Assembly (NCBI GenBank): GCA_903850335.1 | Contig: CAINLJ010000120.1 | Coordinates: forward strand, 1-47,566 | DNA length: 47,566 nucleotides | Direction of reading: 5' to 3' | Source: an uncultured Bacteroidia bacterium | GTDB lineage: Bacteria > Bacteroidota > Bacteroidia > Bacteroidales > Prolixibacteraceae | Part shown: positions 17,260-26,528 of the stretch, in pieces | Numbering within the stretch: the first letter of the stretch is position 1 | Layout: the number at the start of each line of letters is the position of its first letter | Program-made: the position numbers and the translations under genes | Notes under the pieces: model-generated | Database searches by the model: none | What the model was told of the DNA's origin: nothing | Seen by the model: the letters and a program-made list of their open reading frames with translations, nothing else

Positions 17260-17883
17260 CTATTTATGTTTTCGGGATTGGTTTGAAATAGAAGTAATTT
17301 TTCCCTTTTTAGATTGTTGCTTGAAAATATCTGTAACCTCCTGTAATCGCATTTCAGGATCCGGTTTTAATTTTCCATGCGAAAGGAATGACATATCATT
17401 TAATATTTTCGAATCCTCAACGGCATCCTTATTCCAGACCAGATAGGTTTTTTTCATCTGGTTGGCAAGTAATTCAGTATTTACAGACTTTGCAGGATTC
17501 TCATCATCCAGCTGGGCAGTGGCAGCGATATAATTTTCCATGATTTTTCCATAATGGCGGAATTTGATATCGCTTTGTGAATAAGGAATTAATTTGGGTT
17601 TTTCTATAAAAGTCTCAGGTTTTGGAGGATCATAAGGGTAATCAATGTCCAGTTTAAAATCTGACATGATTGCAATATGGTCCCAAAGTTTGTGCTTAAA
17701 TTCATTAATATCACGGAGATAGGGGTACATCATACCCATAACATCAATGATGCCTTTTACAGCGAGAATTCTTTCTTCCCTGTTCTCAATCTGCATGATA
17801 TGATCTACCATCTTGTGAATACTCCTTCCGTATTCCGGAAGTTTCATCTTCTTTCGCTGAGTATTATAATCGCGTTCAAGCAT
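17260..17883 (-). CDS. DUF4290 family protein
   Basis: The 207-residue cytoplasmic protein has no signal peptide or membrane segment. It matches the Bacteroidetes-restricted DUF4290 family, with landmarks LPEYGRSIHKMVDHIM near residues 15-30, YPYLRDINEFKHKLWDHI, and a PYDPPKPE stretch. The C-terminal 40 residues are Lys-rich and probably disordered. I know of no biochemical function. Its position directly in front of murA, which I recall as conserved in the phylum, hints at a link with envelope synthesis. A strong candidate promoter, TTTG-N20-TAACTTTG, lies 60-91 bp upstream of the start. Confidence 0.85.
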   Translation of the reverse strand: MLERDYNTQRKKMKLPEYGRSIHKMVDHIMQIENREERILAVKGIIDVMGMMYPYLRDINEFKHKLWDHIAIMSDFKLDIDYPYDPPKPETFIEKPKLIPYSQSDIKFRHYGKIMENYIAATAQLDDENPAKSVNTELLANQMKKTYLVWNKDAVEDSKILNDMSFLSHGKLKPDPEMRLQEVTDIFKQQSKKGKITSISNQSRKHK

Positions 17884-17942
17884 CTTTTCAAGTTATTATA
17901 GGTAAAGACCGAAGTTTAGGATATTACCTGTTTTTTCATCTA

Positions 17943-17974
17943 CAAAGTTAATCGTTTTAAATGGTTTAATCAAA
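17943..17974 (-). promoter_or_regulatory. Bacteroidetes-type promoter for DUF4290-murA
   Basis: On the minus strand TTTG (17971-17974) is followed by exactly 20 nt and then TAACTTTG (17943-17950). This matches both halves of the Bacteroidetes primary sigma consensus, TTTG and TAnnTTTG. Transcription would begin near 17936, giving a leader of about 53 nt to the ATG at 17883. Confidence 0.7.
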
Positions 17975-18015
17975 CACGTTGAATTATTAAGCGCCCGTAT
18001 AGAAAAAGACAAACG

Positions 18016-19563
18016 CTAATGCACTACTTTCATAACGACACGTCTGTTTTGCGACCTTCCTTCCGGAGTGATATTTTCTGTTTCTGGTAATGATGAGCCA
18101 TAACCTTTAGCTATCAATCTACCTGGTTGTATCCCATTTTTAGTCAGGTATTCGACAACGCTGTTAGCTCTGGACTGACTCAACCTTAAATTCATCTCTG
18201 CTTTTCCCTTATTATCGGTATGCCCTTGTATTTCAAGATTTACATCAGGATTATCCTTTAAAAACCGAATTAGCTTATCCAGATCAGACGATACAGATGT
18301 ATTCAAATTAGCCTTCCCAACTTCGAAGTAAATATTTTTCAGTTTTATGCTTTGTCCTACCCCTGCTTCTTCAATTTCGAGCTCAAGTTTTACATACAAA
18401 GTCGTACTTCTGTTCAATCCCTTTGTTGTAATCTTCTCAATGTTAGATATATAATTAGCCTTTTTACCCACAAGAGAAAAGTCACTTTCATTTTTGAGTT
18501 GGGTATGAAAAGTACCATCAACTGGTTTGCTCTCAATTTTTGTATTCGTATTTTCGGTAAGGTTCGTCACATTAACTTCGGCGTCCCCCTCAGGGAGTTG
18601 CCTTGTTTTATTTATTACTGTTCCGGCTAGTGTAAATCTGGGATCGTTATGAGTTAACGAGATATTAATTTGACTTTCTTTTATATTAAAACCCTCTTTT
18701 TTTATCTCTTTCGTTGTTGATGTAATCTGATTAAGAGTACCACTTACTGAATAATCTCCGGGGTTGACACCTCTGAAAATTACCCTTCCGTAATCATCAG
18801 TGGAACCATAAATCAATTTACCGTCATTACCTTTTAAGCTAACTGCAACAAATGGAAGTGGTTGTCCTGTGGCTTCATCCAATACAGAGACAATCAGATC
18901 TCGAGGCGATATTTCAATTTCCTTTTGAACAGGTTCTGCCACTGGTATAGCTTGAACAGTCTTTAGTATCTTTTGCTTCTTTTTACCAATAGATGTGCCT
19001 ACACCAACGCTATATTGAAAATGATTATTTACAAAGGAAGTTAGTCCTTTCCGGTATTGAAAATTTGTAAATACAAAAGCCTCATTTATCAGGTTAAACT
19101 GAAGTCCTGCACCCACGGGAAGGTAAAACCCGGACTTGCTCTGATACATTGAAAATCCTGCGCCACCTGACAAATAAGGAACAATTTTATGCCGGTCGGA
19201 TAGCAATTTTAAGTTAACCGCAGCGTTGGCATCAAGCAAAAAGGCACTTTTCCCATTGGTAGTAGCGTTCTTGTATAAATAATCTGTCGAACTTCCATCT
19301 AATGTCGACACAAAATCGAGGTTTTTATTAATCCCTTTCATGTAATTAACACCAAATCCCATTTGCATCTGACCTAATTTACTCCAAAGGTGATTGTCGA
19401 GTACATTTTTCAGTGAACTGGTTCGAATTTGCTGTGCCGTTGTAAAATCATTATAAAAGGAATGGAAAACAAGTGTTGAAGGCTTCTTCTCATCCGGATC
19501 CTGACCGAAAAGTTTACCAATACTAAAACAGAGAAGAAATATGAAGATCAATTGTTTCATCAT
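18016..19563 (-). CDS. OmpA-family outer-membrane protein with N-terminal barrel (operon gene 5)
   Basis: The 515-residue protein has a signal peptide (to about residue 20, KLFGQ). The N-terminal 200 residues are beta-rich and porin-like (for example IVPYLSGGAGFSMYQ). They are followed by a CarboxypepD_reg/Ig-like module (about 219-280, DLIVSVLDEATGQPLPFVAV), a second beta-domain, and a C-terminal OmpA peptidoglycan-binding domain (about 405-513) with NIYFEVG, IQGHTDNKG and NLRLSQSRANSVVEYLTKNGI. It should tie the outer membrane to peptidoglycan. It is the last gene of a five-gene operon and its start overlaps the preceding stop by 1 nt (TGATG), so the two are translationally coupled. PorE-like OmpA proteins anchor T9SS parts; a similar anchoring role here is inference. 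Confidence 0.87.
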   Translation of the reverse strand: MMKQLIFIFLLCFSIGKLFGQDPDEKKPSTLVFHSFYNDFTTAQQIRTSSLKNVLDNHLWSKLGQMQMGFGVNYMKGINKNLDFVSTLDGSSTDYLYKNATTNGKSAFLLDANAAVNLKLLSDRHKIVPYLSGGAGFSMYQSKSGFYLPVGAGLQFNLINEAFVFTNFQYRKGLTSFVNNHFQYSVGVGTSIGKKKQKILKTVQAIPVAEPVQKEIEISPRDLIVSVLDEATGQPLPFVAVSLKGNDGKLIYGSTDDYGRVIFRGVNPGDYSVSGTLNQITSTTKEIKKEGFNIKESQINISLTHNDPRFTLAGTVINKTRQLPEGDAEVNVTNLTENTNTKIESKPVDGTFHTQLKNESDFSLVGKKANYISNIEKITTKGLNRSTTLYVKLELEIEEAGVGQSIKLKNIYFEVGKANLNTSVSSDLDKLIRFLKDNPDVNLEIQGHTDNKGKAEMNLRLSQSRANSVVEYLTKNGIQPGRLIAKGYGSSLPETENITPEGRSQNRRVVMKVVH

Positions 19564-20462
19564 CAGTGTGTTTTTAATACTTCGTTTTGTTTCTCTCCAC
19601 CTTTGACAGAAGTTTGATTCACAATTGTAAAGACAGCCGGTTCACTTCTGCCCTGAGTGGTCATATCCATACTCGGAACGGGAATCCCTTTTGCGTCCAT
19701 GGATTGGATCGTCCATATAAATTTATGATTAGCAGTGGAATCTTGCATCGGAAGATTTGGCTGCCAGATAAATTGGGTCGTTCCTCTCATTGCCGGTTCA
19801 TCCAGTATTGGTTGATTTCCACGCAGAGCCTGCATCGGAGTCTGCCCCGGCAGAATCTCAAATACCTGTACGCGGTAGAAAGTCTGTTCTGCTGATGACG
19901 GAATCAGACTTGTCCATCTGAAAGTTATCATATTCTGTGCAATATGTGCGTCCAGGTTAGCCTCATTGGCAGGCTGCATCAATACAGGCAACTGGTACGA
20001 AATCACAGAAAACCTTGCAACTTGCTTTGCCCGTACGATATCACCTCCTGCATTATATAATTCTAATTGTAAATAATAGTCTCCGGCAGCCAAACGCCCT
20101 GTGCGCTGAAGTAAATTCCGAACGTTTCCAGGCAACATTAAATTCTCAATTTGCAGGGCATCAGCTAATGTAAACTGGTTAACTCCCTGTCGCAATGTAT
20201 ATACTCTTGATGCATTGATATTTGAAATGCCAACAATATTCCTGCTTTGATCCATCAAGGTTGTTTTAATTTTGATGTTAGGATCATTTAAAACTGTTCC
20301 CGGGATAAATGATATTATCATCTGCCCGTTAACTGGATTCATCCAATCAGCCAGGTAAGGCTGAGGTCTGGGATTTAATGCAAGATTCAATGTGATTTGA
20401 GCATTTAAAGTTTGCATCATCAGAAACATACTAAAGATCAACAGTAATCTGTAATTTTTCAT
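19563..20462 (-). CDS. Secreted protein with fibronectin-like (TANFOR-like) module (operon gene 4)
   Basis: The 299-residue protein has a signal peptide ending at about residue 21 (LNAQ). The N-terminal domain (22-150) is beta-rich and ends AAGDYYLQLELYNAGG. A fibronectin III-like domain (about 155-282) carries FRWTSLIP, a YRVQVFEI strand, MQALRGNQPI and FIWTIQSMD. The same module occurs in operon gene 1, with FRWTPLVP, QAIKANQPI and FIWIVQALD. It resembles what I know as TANFOR domains of Bacteroidetes, but I cannot verify that. It has no T9SS tail or lipobox, so it is probably periplasmic or bound to the outer membrane by partners. It is 25 bp downstream of gene 3 and overlaps gene 5 by 1 nt. 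Confidence 0.75.
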   Translation of the reverse strand: MKNYRLLLIFSMFLMMQTLNAQITLNLALNPRPQPYLADWMNPVNGQMIISFIPGTVLNDPNIKIKTTLMDQSRNIVGISNINASRVYTLRQGVNQFTLADALQIENLMLPGNVRNLLQRTGRLAAGDYYLQLELYNAGGDIVRAKQVARFSVISYQLPVLMQPANEANLDAHIAQNMITFRWTSLIPSSAEQTFYRVQVFEILPGQTPMQALRGNQPILDEPAMRGTTQFIWQPNLPMQDSTANHKFIWTIQSMDAKGIPVPSMDMTTQGRSEPAVFTIVNQTSVKGGEKQNEVLKTH

Positions 20463-20487
20463 TTCAGTTAATTGTTATGGCTTATCT

Positions 20488-22269
20488 CTAAAATTTGTAT
20501 TGTAATCCTGTTCGCAGGATACTTTCGAAGTAAGCCGGGTAGCCTGAATAAATGGGTGTTAAAGAATTTCCCGGAAGTTCTGTTCCGTAGTGGTATACAT
20601 TTGCAGTCGCAGTCAATTGCCAGGTAAATCGTTTGAAAACTTCCCAGTCGAAGCCGCTTGTAACCAGGAGGTTTTTATTTGCAGTGAATGGAGATGTTGT
20701 ACTCAGACTATATTGCAACTGACTTTTAAGTTTAAACTTAGGGTTAATCTTCCAGTTCATTCCGGCAGTACCGGTAAGTAATTTCAGATTAATTAATGGA
20801 GCCGAATTTTTAAACCACATTATACTAAAATCAGGACTTATCTTACTATTAAAAATGGTAGGAACATAAAGCAGTAAAGCAGTCTGGGTATTATTTTTGG
20901 TTGTAGTCGGCGGGATTATTGTCGTTTCATCATACTTGCTCCAGGTATAGGTTCCACTAAACAGGTTACTCATTGTTGTGGTGTTCCATGTATAAACCGG
21001 ATTAACAGTTAATTCATTACTGACACTTTTGTAACCTGAAAGTGCAGGCGAATTAAATCCAAAGTTATTAAATCCGGTATTCATGCTAAAGCGATCTGTG
21101 AACTGGGTGAATACATTAACGTTGGCAATAATTTGTTTAGTCAATGCAGGCCCGGCGGTTCGGCTCAGATTTCCATAACGTTCACCGATACTTCCGACAA
21201 TGTTCATCTTTTTTTTCCAGGCATTGAAACGGGTATTTATAAGATATTCCATTTTATCATTAGTCATAAACTGATATCCTGCAGTATAATAGCCTGCACC
21301 ATAATAATTAAATTTAGTGCCTATTTCCCAGTCAACTCCCTTTTTGGTAATGCCAAGCATCACAGCATTATCTTTATTGGTAGAGGTATGCGAACTGATA
21401 AATGGTTTAAAATCTTGAACCGGGGTTACAGATAATGGGGCATTTAAATTCCGTGTGAAAAAACTCTGGCCCAGTTCGATATGATATTTCCATCCCTTTT
21501 CCGTGATCAAATCAGTGAGAAAACTTACTACCATATTCTCCTGAGGTTCAATAGGGAATAGTGGTGGTGAGGTAACAGAACCGGTTTTGTCAACCGATTT
21601 TACGACATTGAAACCTGCAAAATATTTACCTTCTTTCTCTAATCCAAGCTGTGCCATCCACTGGTTTCGCTGGAATGCACCAGGAATTCCCGCAGGATTT
21701 GCTATAGTGGGTGCTACATAATTTATTGGACCTTGGGATACTCCTTTAAAGAGCTTTAGCCTGAATTTCCCTGGTGCAAGATTTACCCCATAGCCAAATA
21801 TTCCCAGATCTCCGGTGCTCAGATCACTGTACTTCACATATTGGGTACCTAGCAGAAATTCTGTGTTTCCAATTTTGGGCCGGATACCAAAATTATTAAC
21901 CGGATTGGTGAGGAATTGCCAAAAATTCTGTTTTATACCGGGAGGCATACCAAAACCACTATAACCAGGATTGAAATTATTCTGACCAAAATTCAGGTTA
22001 AAATTAAAATTAACCGGAATCTCCCATTTACCATAGGAAAAGACAGGGTTAAATGAGTACCTCACCAGGTTCCAGGGCTTGCGTGCCTTGTAAAAATTAG
22101 GGGTAGAAGATCCCGGGGTTTTATTTAGCCCATACCCTTCATAAAAGATTCCCATATCTCCTTTTATTGTAAGAGAGTCCTTTTTCTCGCTTGCTTTAGA
22201 TTCTAAGACCGCAAAGAATGAAAGGAATGAAACGAGAACTATCCAATGACCTATGAATTTTAAATACAT
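20488..22269 (-). CDS. Predicted outer-membrane beta-barrel protein (operon gene 3)
   Basis: The 593-residue protein has an N-terminal signal peptide (to about residue 27) and then repeated alternating aromatic/polar strands rich in Asn, Tyr, Phe and Gly, for example WEIPVNFNFNLNFGQNNFNPG and KYHIELGQSFFTRNLN. It ends in a terminal Phe (GLQYKF), the typical last residue of an outer-membrane barrel strand. No TonB box or plug domain and no PorP/SprF signature is seen, and the length is much larger than SprF (about 300-350). I do not recognise the family. Its place between the giant cysteine-rich protein and the OmpA-type anchor, with gaps of 12 and 25 bp, suggests a dedicated translocation pore or surface anchor for that complex. 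Confidence 0.75.
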   Translation of the reverse strand: MYLKFIGHWIVLVSFLSFFAVLESKASEKKDSLTIKGDMGIFYEGYGLNKTPGSSTPNFYKARKPWNLVRYSFNPVFSYGKWEIPVNFNFNLNFGQNNFNPGYSGFGMPPGIKQNFWQFLTNPVNNFGIRPKIGNTEFLLGTQYVKYSDLSTGDLGIFGYGVNLAPGKFRLKLFKGVSQGPINYVAPTIANPAGIPGAFQRNQWMAQLGLEKEGKYFAGFNVVKSVDKTGSVTSPPLFPIEPQENMVVSFLTDLITEKGWKYHIELGQSFFTRNLNAPLSVTPVQDFKPFISSHTSTNKDNAVMLGITKKGVDWEIGTKFNYYGAGYYTAGYQFMTNDKMEYLINTRFNAWKKKMNIVGSIGERYGNLSRTAGPALTKQIIANVNVFTQFTDRFSMNTGFNNFGFNSPALSGYKSVSNELTVNPVYTWNTTTMSNLFSGTYTWSKYDETTIIPPTTTKNNTQTALLLYVPTIFNSKISPDFSIMWFKNSAPLINLKLLTGTAGMNWKINPKFKLKSQLQYSLSTTSPFTANKNLLVTSGFDWEVFKRFTWQLTATANVYHYGTELPGNSLTPIYSGYPAYFESILRTGLQYKF

Positions 22270-22281
22270 AATAAAATCAGT

Positions 22282-25200
22282 TTACTTCGACTTCTTCAGT
22301 CTATCTTTAATCGTATTCGATTGCTTCTCAAGATCAGGAAGGAGCTCAACGTCACCCCTGCGACTTCCGTTATCCTTAATCCTTTTAAGTTCATTAATTT
22401 TCTGCTCAAGAATTTTTAATTGATCTTCATCCCCCGATGGTTCAACTGATTTTAACTTATTAACTGTTGTAGTCGATTCAGAAATTCCATTCTTGATTTC
22501 AGTAGCATTGGCGTTGGAAGTTCCACAAGTTGCGCATCCTGCATCTTGTGCCGTTGCCGTTACCGGCAAATCTTTTGGGGTATTATCAACAGGTACCGCA
22601 CCTCCGTTTGTTGGTGGAGGAATTATAACATTGAAGCATGAAATAACCTCACATTCTTTGCAATTCCTGTCTCGGAACACGAATTTCACACAAATTCTTG
22701 CAGTTAGTGTGCAGCATCCGATCAAAGACGGATGTGGCAAAACAAATTGAATTCCAATTGTTGACGGTAAAGTAAAGCCGCTATAATTATTCCAGATTGT
22801 TTCTCTCGGATTCTGATAGGTGTTTGCAGGAACAGGAGTAAACTGCGTAACAGGAGGATTTGGGCCCATCGTGATACTGTCCGGCACAACTGCATTTGTA
22901 TTAATATCCGTTGCATTATATATACTTCCCCAGGTATAGGGCAGGTTCTTACAGCTTAGGCATTCATTGTTAAAACCTCCTGACAGGTTAAAACTAATAA
23001 CTTCGGCCCTGATTTGTGTAAACAATGCACCCGCCGGAGCTGTAATATTAAATTGCTGTCCATACAATGTATATTTTGGATCCGTTTCAACTACCGTCTG
23101 GGAATTTTTTCCGGGTTTAACTCCAAGTTTATATTCACACGGACAAATTGGACATATTACTTTAAATTTAAAGACACAACTGTCGCAGGTTTTGTTTCCA
23201 CATTTACCATAAATATTAACAGTATAATAGCCTGGGTTATTAGTTGTGAAACTTGCTGTATTGGTGTAGGTGGAAACTCCACCTAATGGGTTTGTTATTA
23301 CAATTTGTGATGAACCGCATTTGGGTTTATTACAAACATAATTAGCTGTAAATGTATAGGTCGTTTTACATTGTAGTGTGACAGTATCTTTTCTGCCGCA
23401 AACAAGCTGTAATGAGAAATTACCATTTGGAATAACTGCCGATCCTGCCTGACCTCCACCGGTTGAGCTTACAGAGGAAGTTTGTTTGTTCATTTTATTT
23501 ACTGCCATGCCATCATAGTTATGTGGATTATCTGCTATGATCTGACTATCAGAAATATTTATACCACCCCAATGACTTTGATCACAGTTACAACCATCAT
23601 CAAGTACTAATCCAATATCCAGATCATTATTGTCCTGACAGGAGAACTGGAAATTAGCACTCATCATTGTGTTTGGATTAATATCGCTGTTTAAAGCTGG
23701 ATTTGAATTGTTTTGAATTGTCAGCATATAGCCAGCAGGAGGGGTAACGACAAGATGGTAGGTTCCCGCAATCAATCCGCAGAACTGGTAATATCCAGGT
23801 TGCCCACCGATATTATTCGTCGAGATGTGAGGAAGTCCAACCTGATTATTTGAAGCATCAAATAAGGTTATTGTACAACCATTAATCCCTGGTTCGCCAG
23901 CGTCCTGCAACCCATTTCCGTTTGCGTCAAACCAAACAAAGTTTCCTATACAACCACAACCGGAATCAACAATATTGACACAAACCCTTCTCGATTCGGC
24001 TCCCAGCGTCTGAACTGAATTCTGAGAGGCGGTAGCGGCAAAACTATTCCATCCGACAGAACCAACGGGAGCCCCCGGAGGTACCTGAGCTGAGAAAAAA
24101 TAAGTCTCAGTCTGTCCGGCTGCAAGTGAGTAGGATGCAAAATCGATCCGTATTGCTTTTTGATTTTGTATGGCGGAAGGAATTCCCGGTATCAAGGCAT
24201 ACGAAAGCCAGGTTGCAGCAGAATTACACCCGATTGTATTGTCAGGTATCAGGTTAAGATATGAGCCACGGGTTGGCAGAAAATTGGTCGAATATTCTAT
24301 TGTACTTGCGTTGCCAAGGGGTAATGCACTCGTCAGGTAAATAGGAATTGTGCTTCCCCTGCTGTTGCAATTAACTACATACTTGTCGCCTGGAGTGGGA
24401 AGCAGGTCCATCATTTTTATTTGCGAAAATGCAACGTTCCCTGCATTTTTAACTTTAAGTCTATAATAAACTGTGGCTCCGGGAGATACCGAAACACAAC
24501 TGTCCCATGTTTGATTATTCGAACTTACTTCTTTTGTAAGTTCTAAAGGTACCTTTCGTTCGCAAACATAAATCGATGCATTATTATTCCAATAGTTATA
24601 CTCCGCTACGACAACATTGCTTCCATTATAACAATCTTCATGATTTGTAAGTAATCCCGCCGGCGCTAAAGTAGTCACAACAGCTTTAAAATTAATAACA
24701 TACCAATCGCTTCCATAACCACAATCTGCATTTAATGCCGGCAGGTTCCATTGAAGATTTGTTGTTCCGGTTGATTCTGCATGGGCAACAGAGATTCCTG
24801 TGGAATTTTGATTTGTTCCATTACACTTGGTATAAACCGAGTATTTACCAAAGGAGCTGCTGTTAGGTACATATTGCAAACCAACTGGCAAAACATCTCT
24901 TATACTTCCTCCTGTGAAATTACCTGTACCGTAATTATGCACTGCGATTGAATAGCTAAGGGTGTCATTTGGATTCACACAACTGTAATAATTCGGGTAA
25001 TTACAAAAATCCTTTATGGTTTCAATTTGAGGAATTTTACTGCTTGTTACAAATGAAGGTACGCAACCCACCGGACCATTCGACGTATTATAGGTTGCAC
25101 CTGTCATGGCCACAGTTGTTCCAGCCAATACCGGTGCATTCGTATTCCAGGTATTCGTAAGAATCGTAAAATACAGCTGACCAAAGTCCTGAGTTGCATT

Positions 25201-26502
25201 GCCTGTAATTCCTATATTTGAAGTCAAACTGAAATTTGTGATAACACAGGCAAGGGGAATATTGAAAGGCGCTGCATAGAAATTTATTGTTGTAACAGGC
25301 AATGCACCATTGTAAGTGTAAGTATATGGCCCACAGGTAGTATTAACAGTAATTGTAACTGTTTTCCCTGCGGGTATGGCATTCATCCTGAACGAATCGA
25401 CATGCATCTGAACAGGTATAGGTGTGTTATATCCGATATTATTCAATGTGGTTGTACTCGACGCACATTGGTTAGTTTGCGAAAGACTGATATTTAACCA
25501 GGCAGGACAGCCAATAAAATAATACCAGCTATAATTAAGGTAGTATGAAGTTCCAAAGGCTCCACAGGATGTTCCTGGATAAGCTCCAAGTAACGTAATA
25601 CATTCCGTTAGTGAGGTCGCAGTTTTTGCCCCGTTCGTACAGACATTAGTTCCATTTAATGTTGCTGAATTACACTTAATTGTATTTAAGCTGGAAAGTG
25701 GAAAAGTAAGATGAATGTAATAATCATATGCATACGTATTAACATCCAAAGTATTTGAAATATTCCCTGCATTCCATGTGACGGTTCCCGGACCAGTTGT
25801 TGAAGGAATTTGATTTAATAATGTAACCGGCCAACCAGTATGTACTCCGACAACGGTTGCACCCGAGGGAAGATTGTCTGTAATTGATGCATTCGAAACA
25901 TTTGTGCAGCCTGCATTCGAAAGACGAACATGGTAATATACATCAACAGTACTGCCGCAAATTGAAACAGTATATGGGAAAGGATTTCCGCTGTTATAAC
26001 CATAAAACCACTGATAACCACTTGTTGCAATGTATTTGGTTATTGTCCAGCCTTCTGTAATAACAGCCGTTAAGGTTAACGGCGTGCTTAACACCGGTAA
26101 AGGATGCTCGTTAGTCGAAATTTTTGCAGTTAATATGCCATTTGTTCCATTACAGGTTGTTCCAGGTTTAAACCGGACCTGATAGCTTATACTGTTTGCA
26201 CTGGTAGGCTGATTCCCAAGGTTAAAGGTTAGTGTTGTTGTTGAGCCAACTGATGAGGAAGAAGAACCACCAAAACTACAGATGTCAAAGATATTATTGG
26301 GTAAGGTACATACTATTGTTGTCCCCGTAGCTGCAATATTACTGATTGAGTACTGTACTGTGATTGTGTAACAGGCACCACAACTGTTTCCTGAGTTACC
26401 TGACTGGCTCTGGCTTATACCCAGAGTCTGCGTTTGAGCTGATGCCTGTGCAAGAACAAATACACCCGCTATAATTGCAAAAATATATTTTAATTTTTTC
26501 AT
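22282..26502 (-). CDS. Giant secreted DUF11/SdrD-like cysteine-rich surface protein (operon gene 2)
   Basis: From the ATG at 26502 the protein has about 1406 residues; the longer frame back to 26592 would overlap the upstream gene and precede a perfect signal peptide (KKLKYIFAIIAGVFVLAQASAQ), so I reject it. The body consists of DUF11-like Ig repeats (SNAGCTNVSNASITDNLPSG, VKNAGNVAFSQIKMMDLLP), followed by an SdrD B-like domain (about 850-970, IGNFVWFDANGNGLQDAGEPG). A PKD-like region and a cysteine-rich module (about 1120-1294) shared with operon gene 1 come next. The charged, helical tail (about 1350-1406, LKILEQKINELKRI) looks coiled-coil. Cys is unusually frequent, suggesting disulfide-stabilised domains. 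No T9SS tail is present. It is probably an extracellular stalk or adhesin. Confidence 0.82.
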   Translation of the reverse strand: MKKLKYIFAIIAGVFVLAQASAQTQTLGISQSQSGNSGNSCGACYTITVQYSISNIAATGTTIVCTLPNNIFDICSFGGSSSSSVGSTTTLTFNLGNQPTSANSISYQVRFKPGTTCNGTNGILTAKISTNEHPLPVLSTPLTLTAVITEGWTITKYIATSGYQWFYGYNSGNPFPYTVSICGSTVDVYYHVRLSNAGCTNVSNASITDNLPSGATVVGVHTGWPVTLLNQIPSTTGPGTVTWNAGNISNTLDVNTYAYDYYIHLTFPLSSLNTIKCNSATLNGTNVCTNGAKTATSLTECITLLGAYPGTSCGAFGTSYYLNYSWYYFIGCPAWLNISLSQTNQCASSTTTLNNIGYNTPIPVQMHVDSFRMNAIPAGKTVTITVNTTCGPYTYTYNGALPVTTINFYAAPFNIPLACVITNFSLTSNIGITGNATQDFGQLYFTILTNTWNTNAPVLAGTTVAMTGATYNTSNGPVGCVPSFVTSSKIPQIETIKDFCNYPNYYSCVNPNDTLSYSIAVHNYGTGNFTGGSIRDVLPVGLQYVPNSSSFGKYSVYTKCNGTNQNSTGISVAHAESTGTTNLQWNLPALNADCGYGSDWYVINFKAVVTTLAPAGLLTNHEDCYNGSNVVVAEYNYWNNNASIYVCERKVPLELTKEVSSNNQTWDSCVSVSPGATVYYRLKVKNAGNVAFSQIKMMDLLPTPGDKYVVNCNSRGSTIPIYLTSALPLGNASTIEYSTNFLPTRGSYLNLIPDNTIGCNSAATWLSYALIPGIPSAIQNQKAIRIDFASYSLAAGQTETYFFSAQVPPGAPVGSVGWNSFAATASQNSVQTLGAESRRVCVNIVDSGCGCIGNFVWFDANGNGLQDAGEPGINGCTITLFDASNNQVGLPHISTNNIGGQPGYYQFCGLIAGTYHLVVTPPAGYMLTIQNNSNPALNSDINPNTMMSANFQFSCQDNNDLDIGLVLDDGCNCDQSHWGGINISDSQIIADNPHNYDGMAVNKMNKQTSSVSSTGGGQAGSAVIPNGNFSLQLVCGRKDTVTLQCKTTYTFTANYVCNKPKCGSSQIVITNPLGGVSTYTNTASFTTNNPGYYTVNIYGKCGNKTCDSCVFKFKVICPICPCEYKLGVKPGKNSQTVVETDPKYTLYGQQFNITAPAGALFTQIRAEVISFNLSGGFNNECLSCKNLPYTWGSIYNATDINTNAVVPDSITMGPNPPVTQFTPVPANTYQNPRETIWNNYSGFTLPSTIGIQFVLPHPSLIGCCTLTARICVKFVFRDRNCKECEVISCFNVIIPPPTNGGAVPVDNTPKDLPVTATAQDAGCATCGTSNANATEIKNGISESTTTVNKLKSVEPSGDEDQLKILEQKINELKRIKDNGSRRGDVELLPDLEKQSNTIKDRLKKSK

Positions 26503-26528
26503 TGTCATAATATTAAGGTTCATACCCT

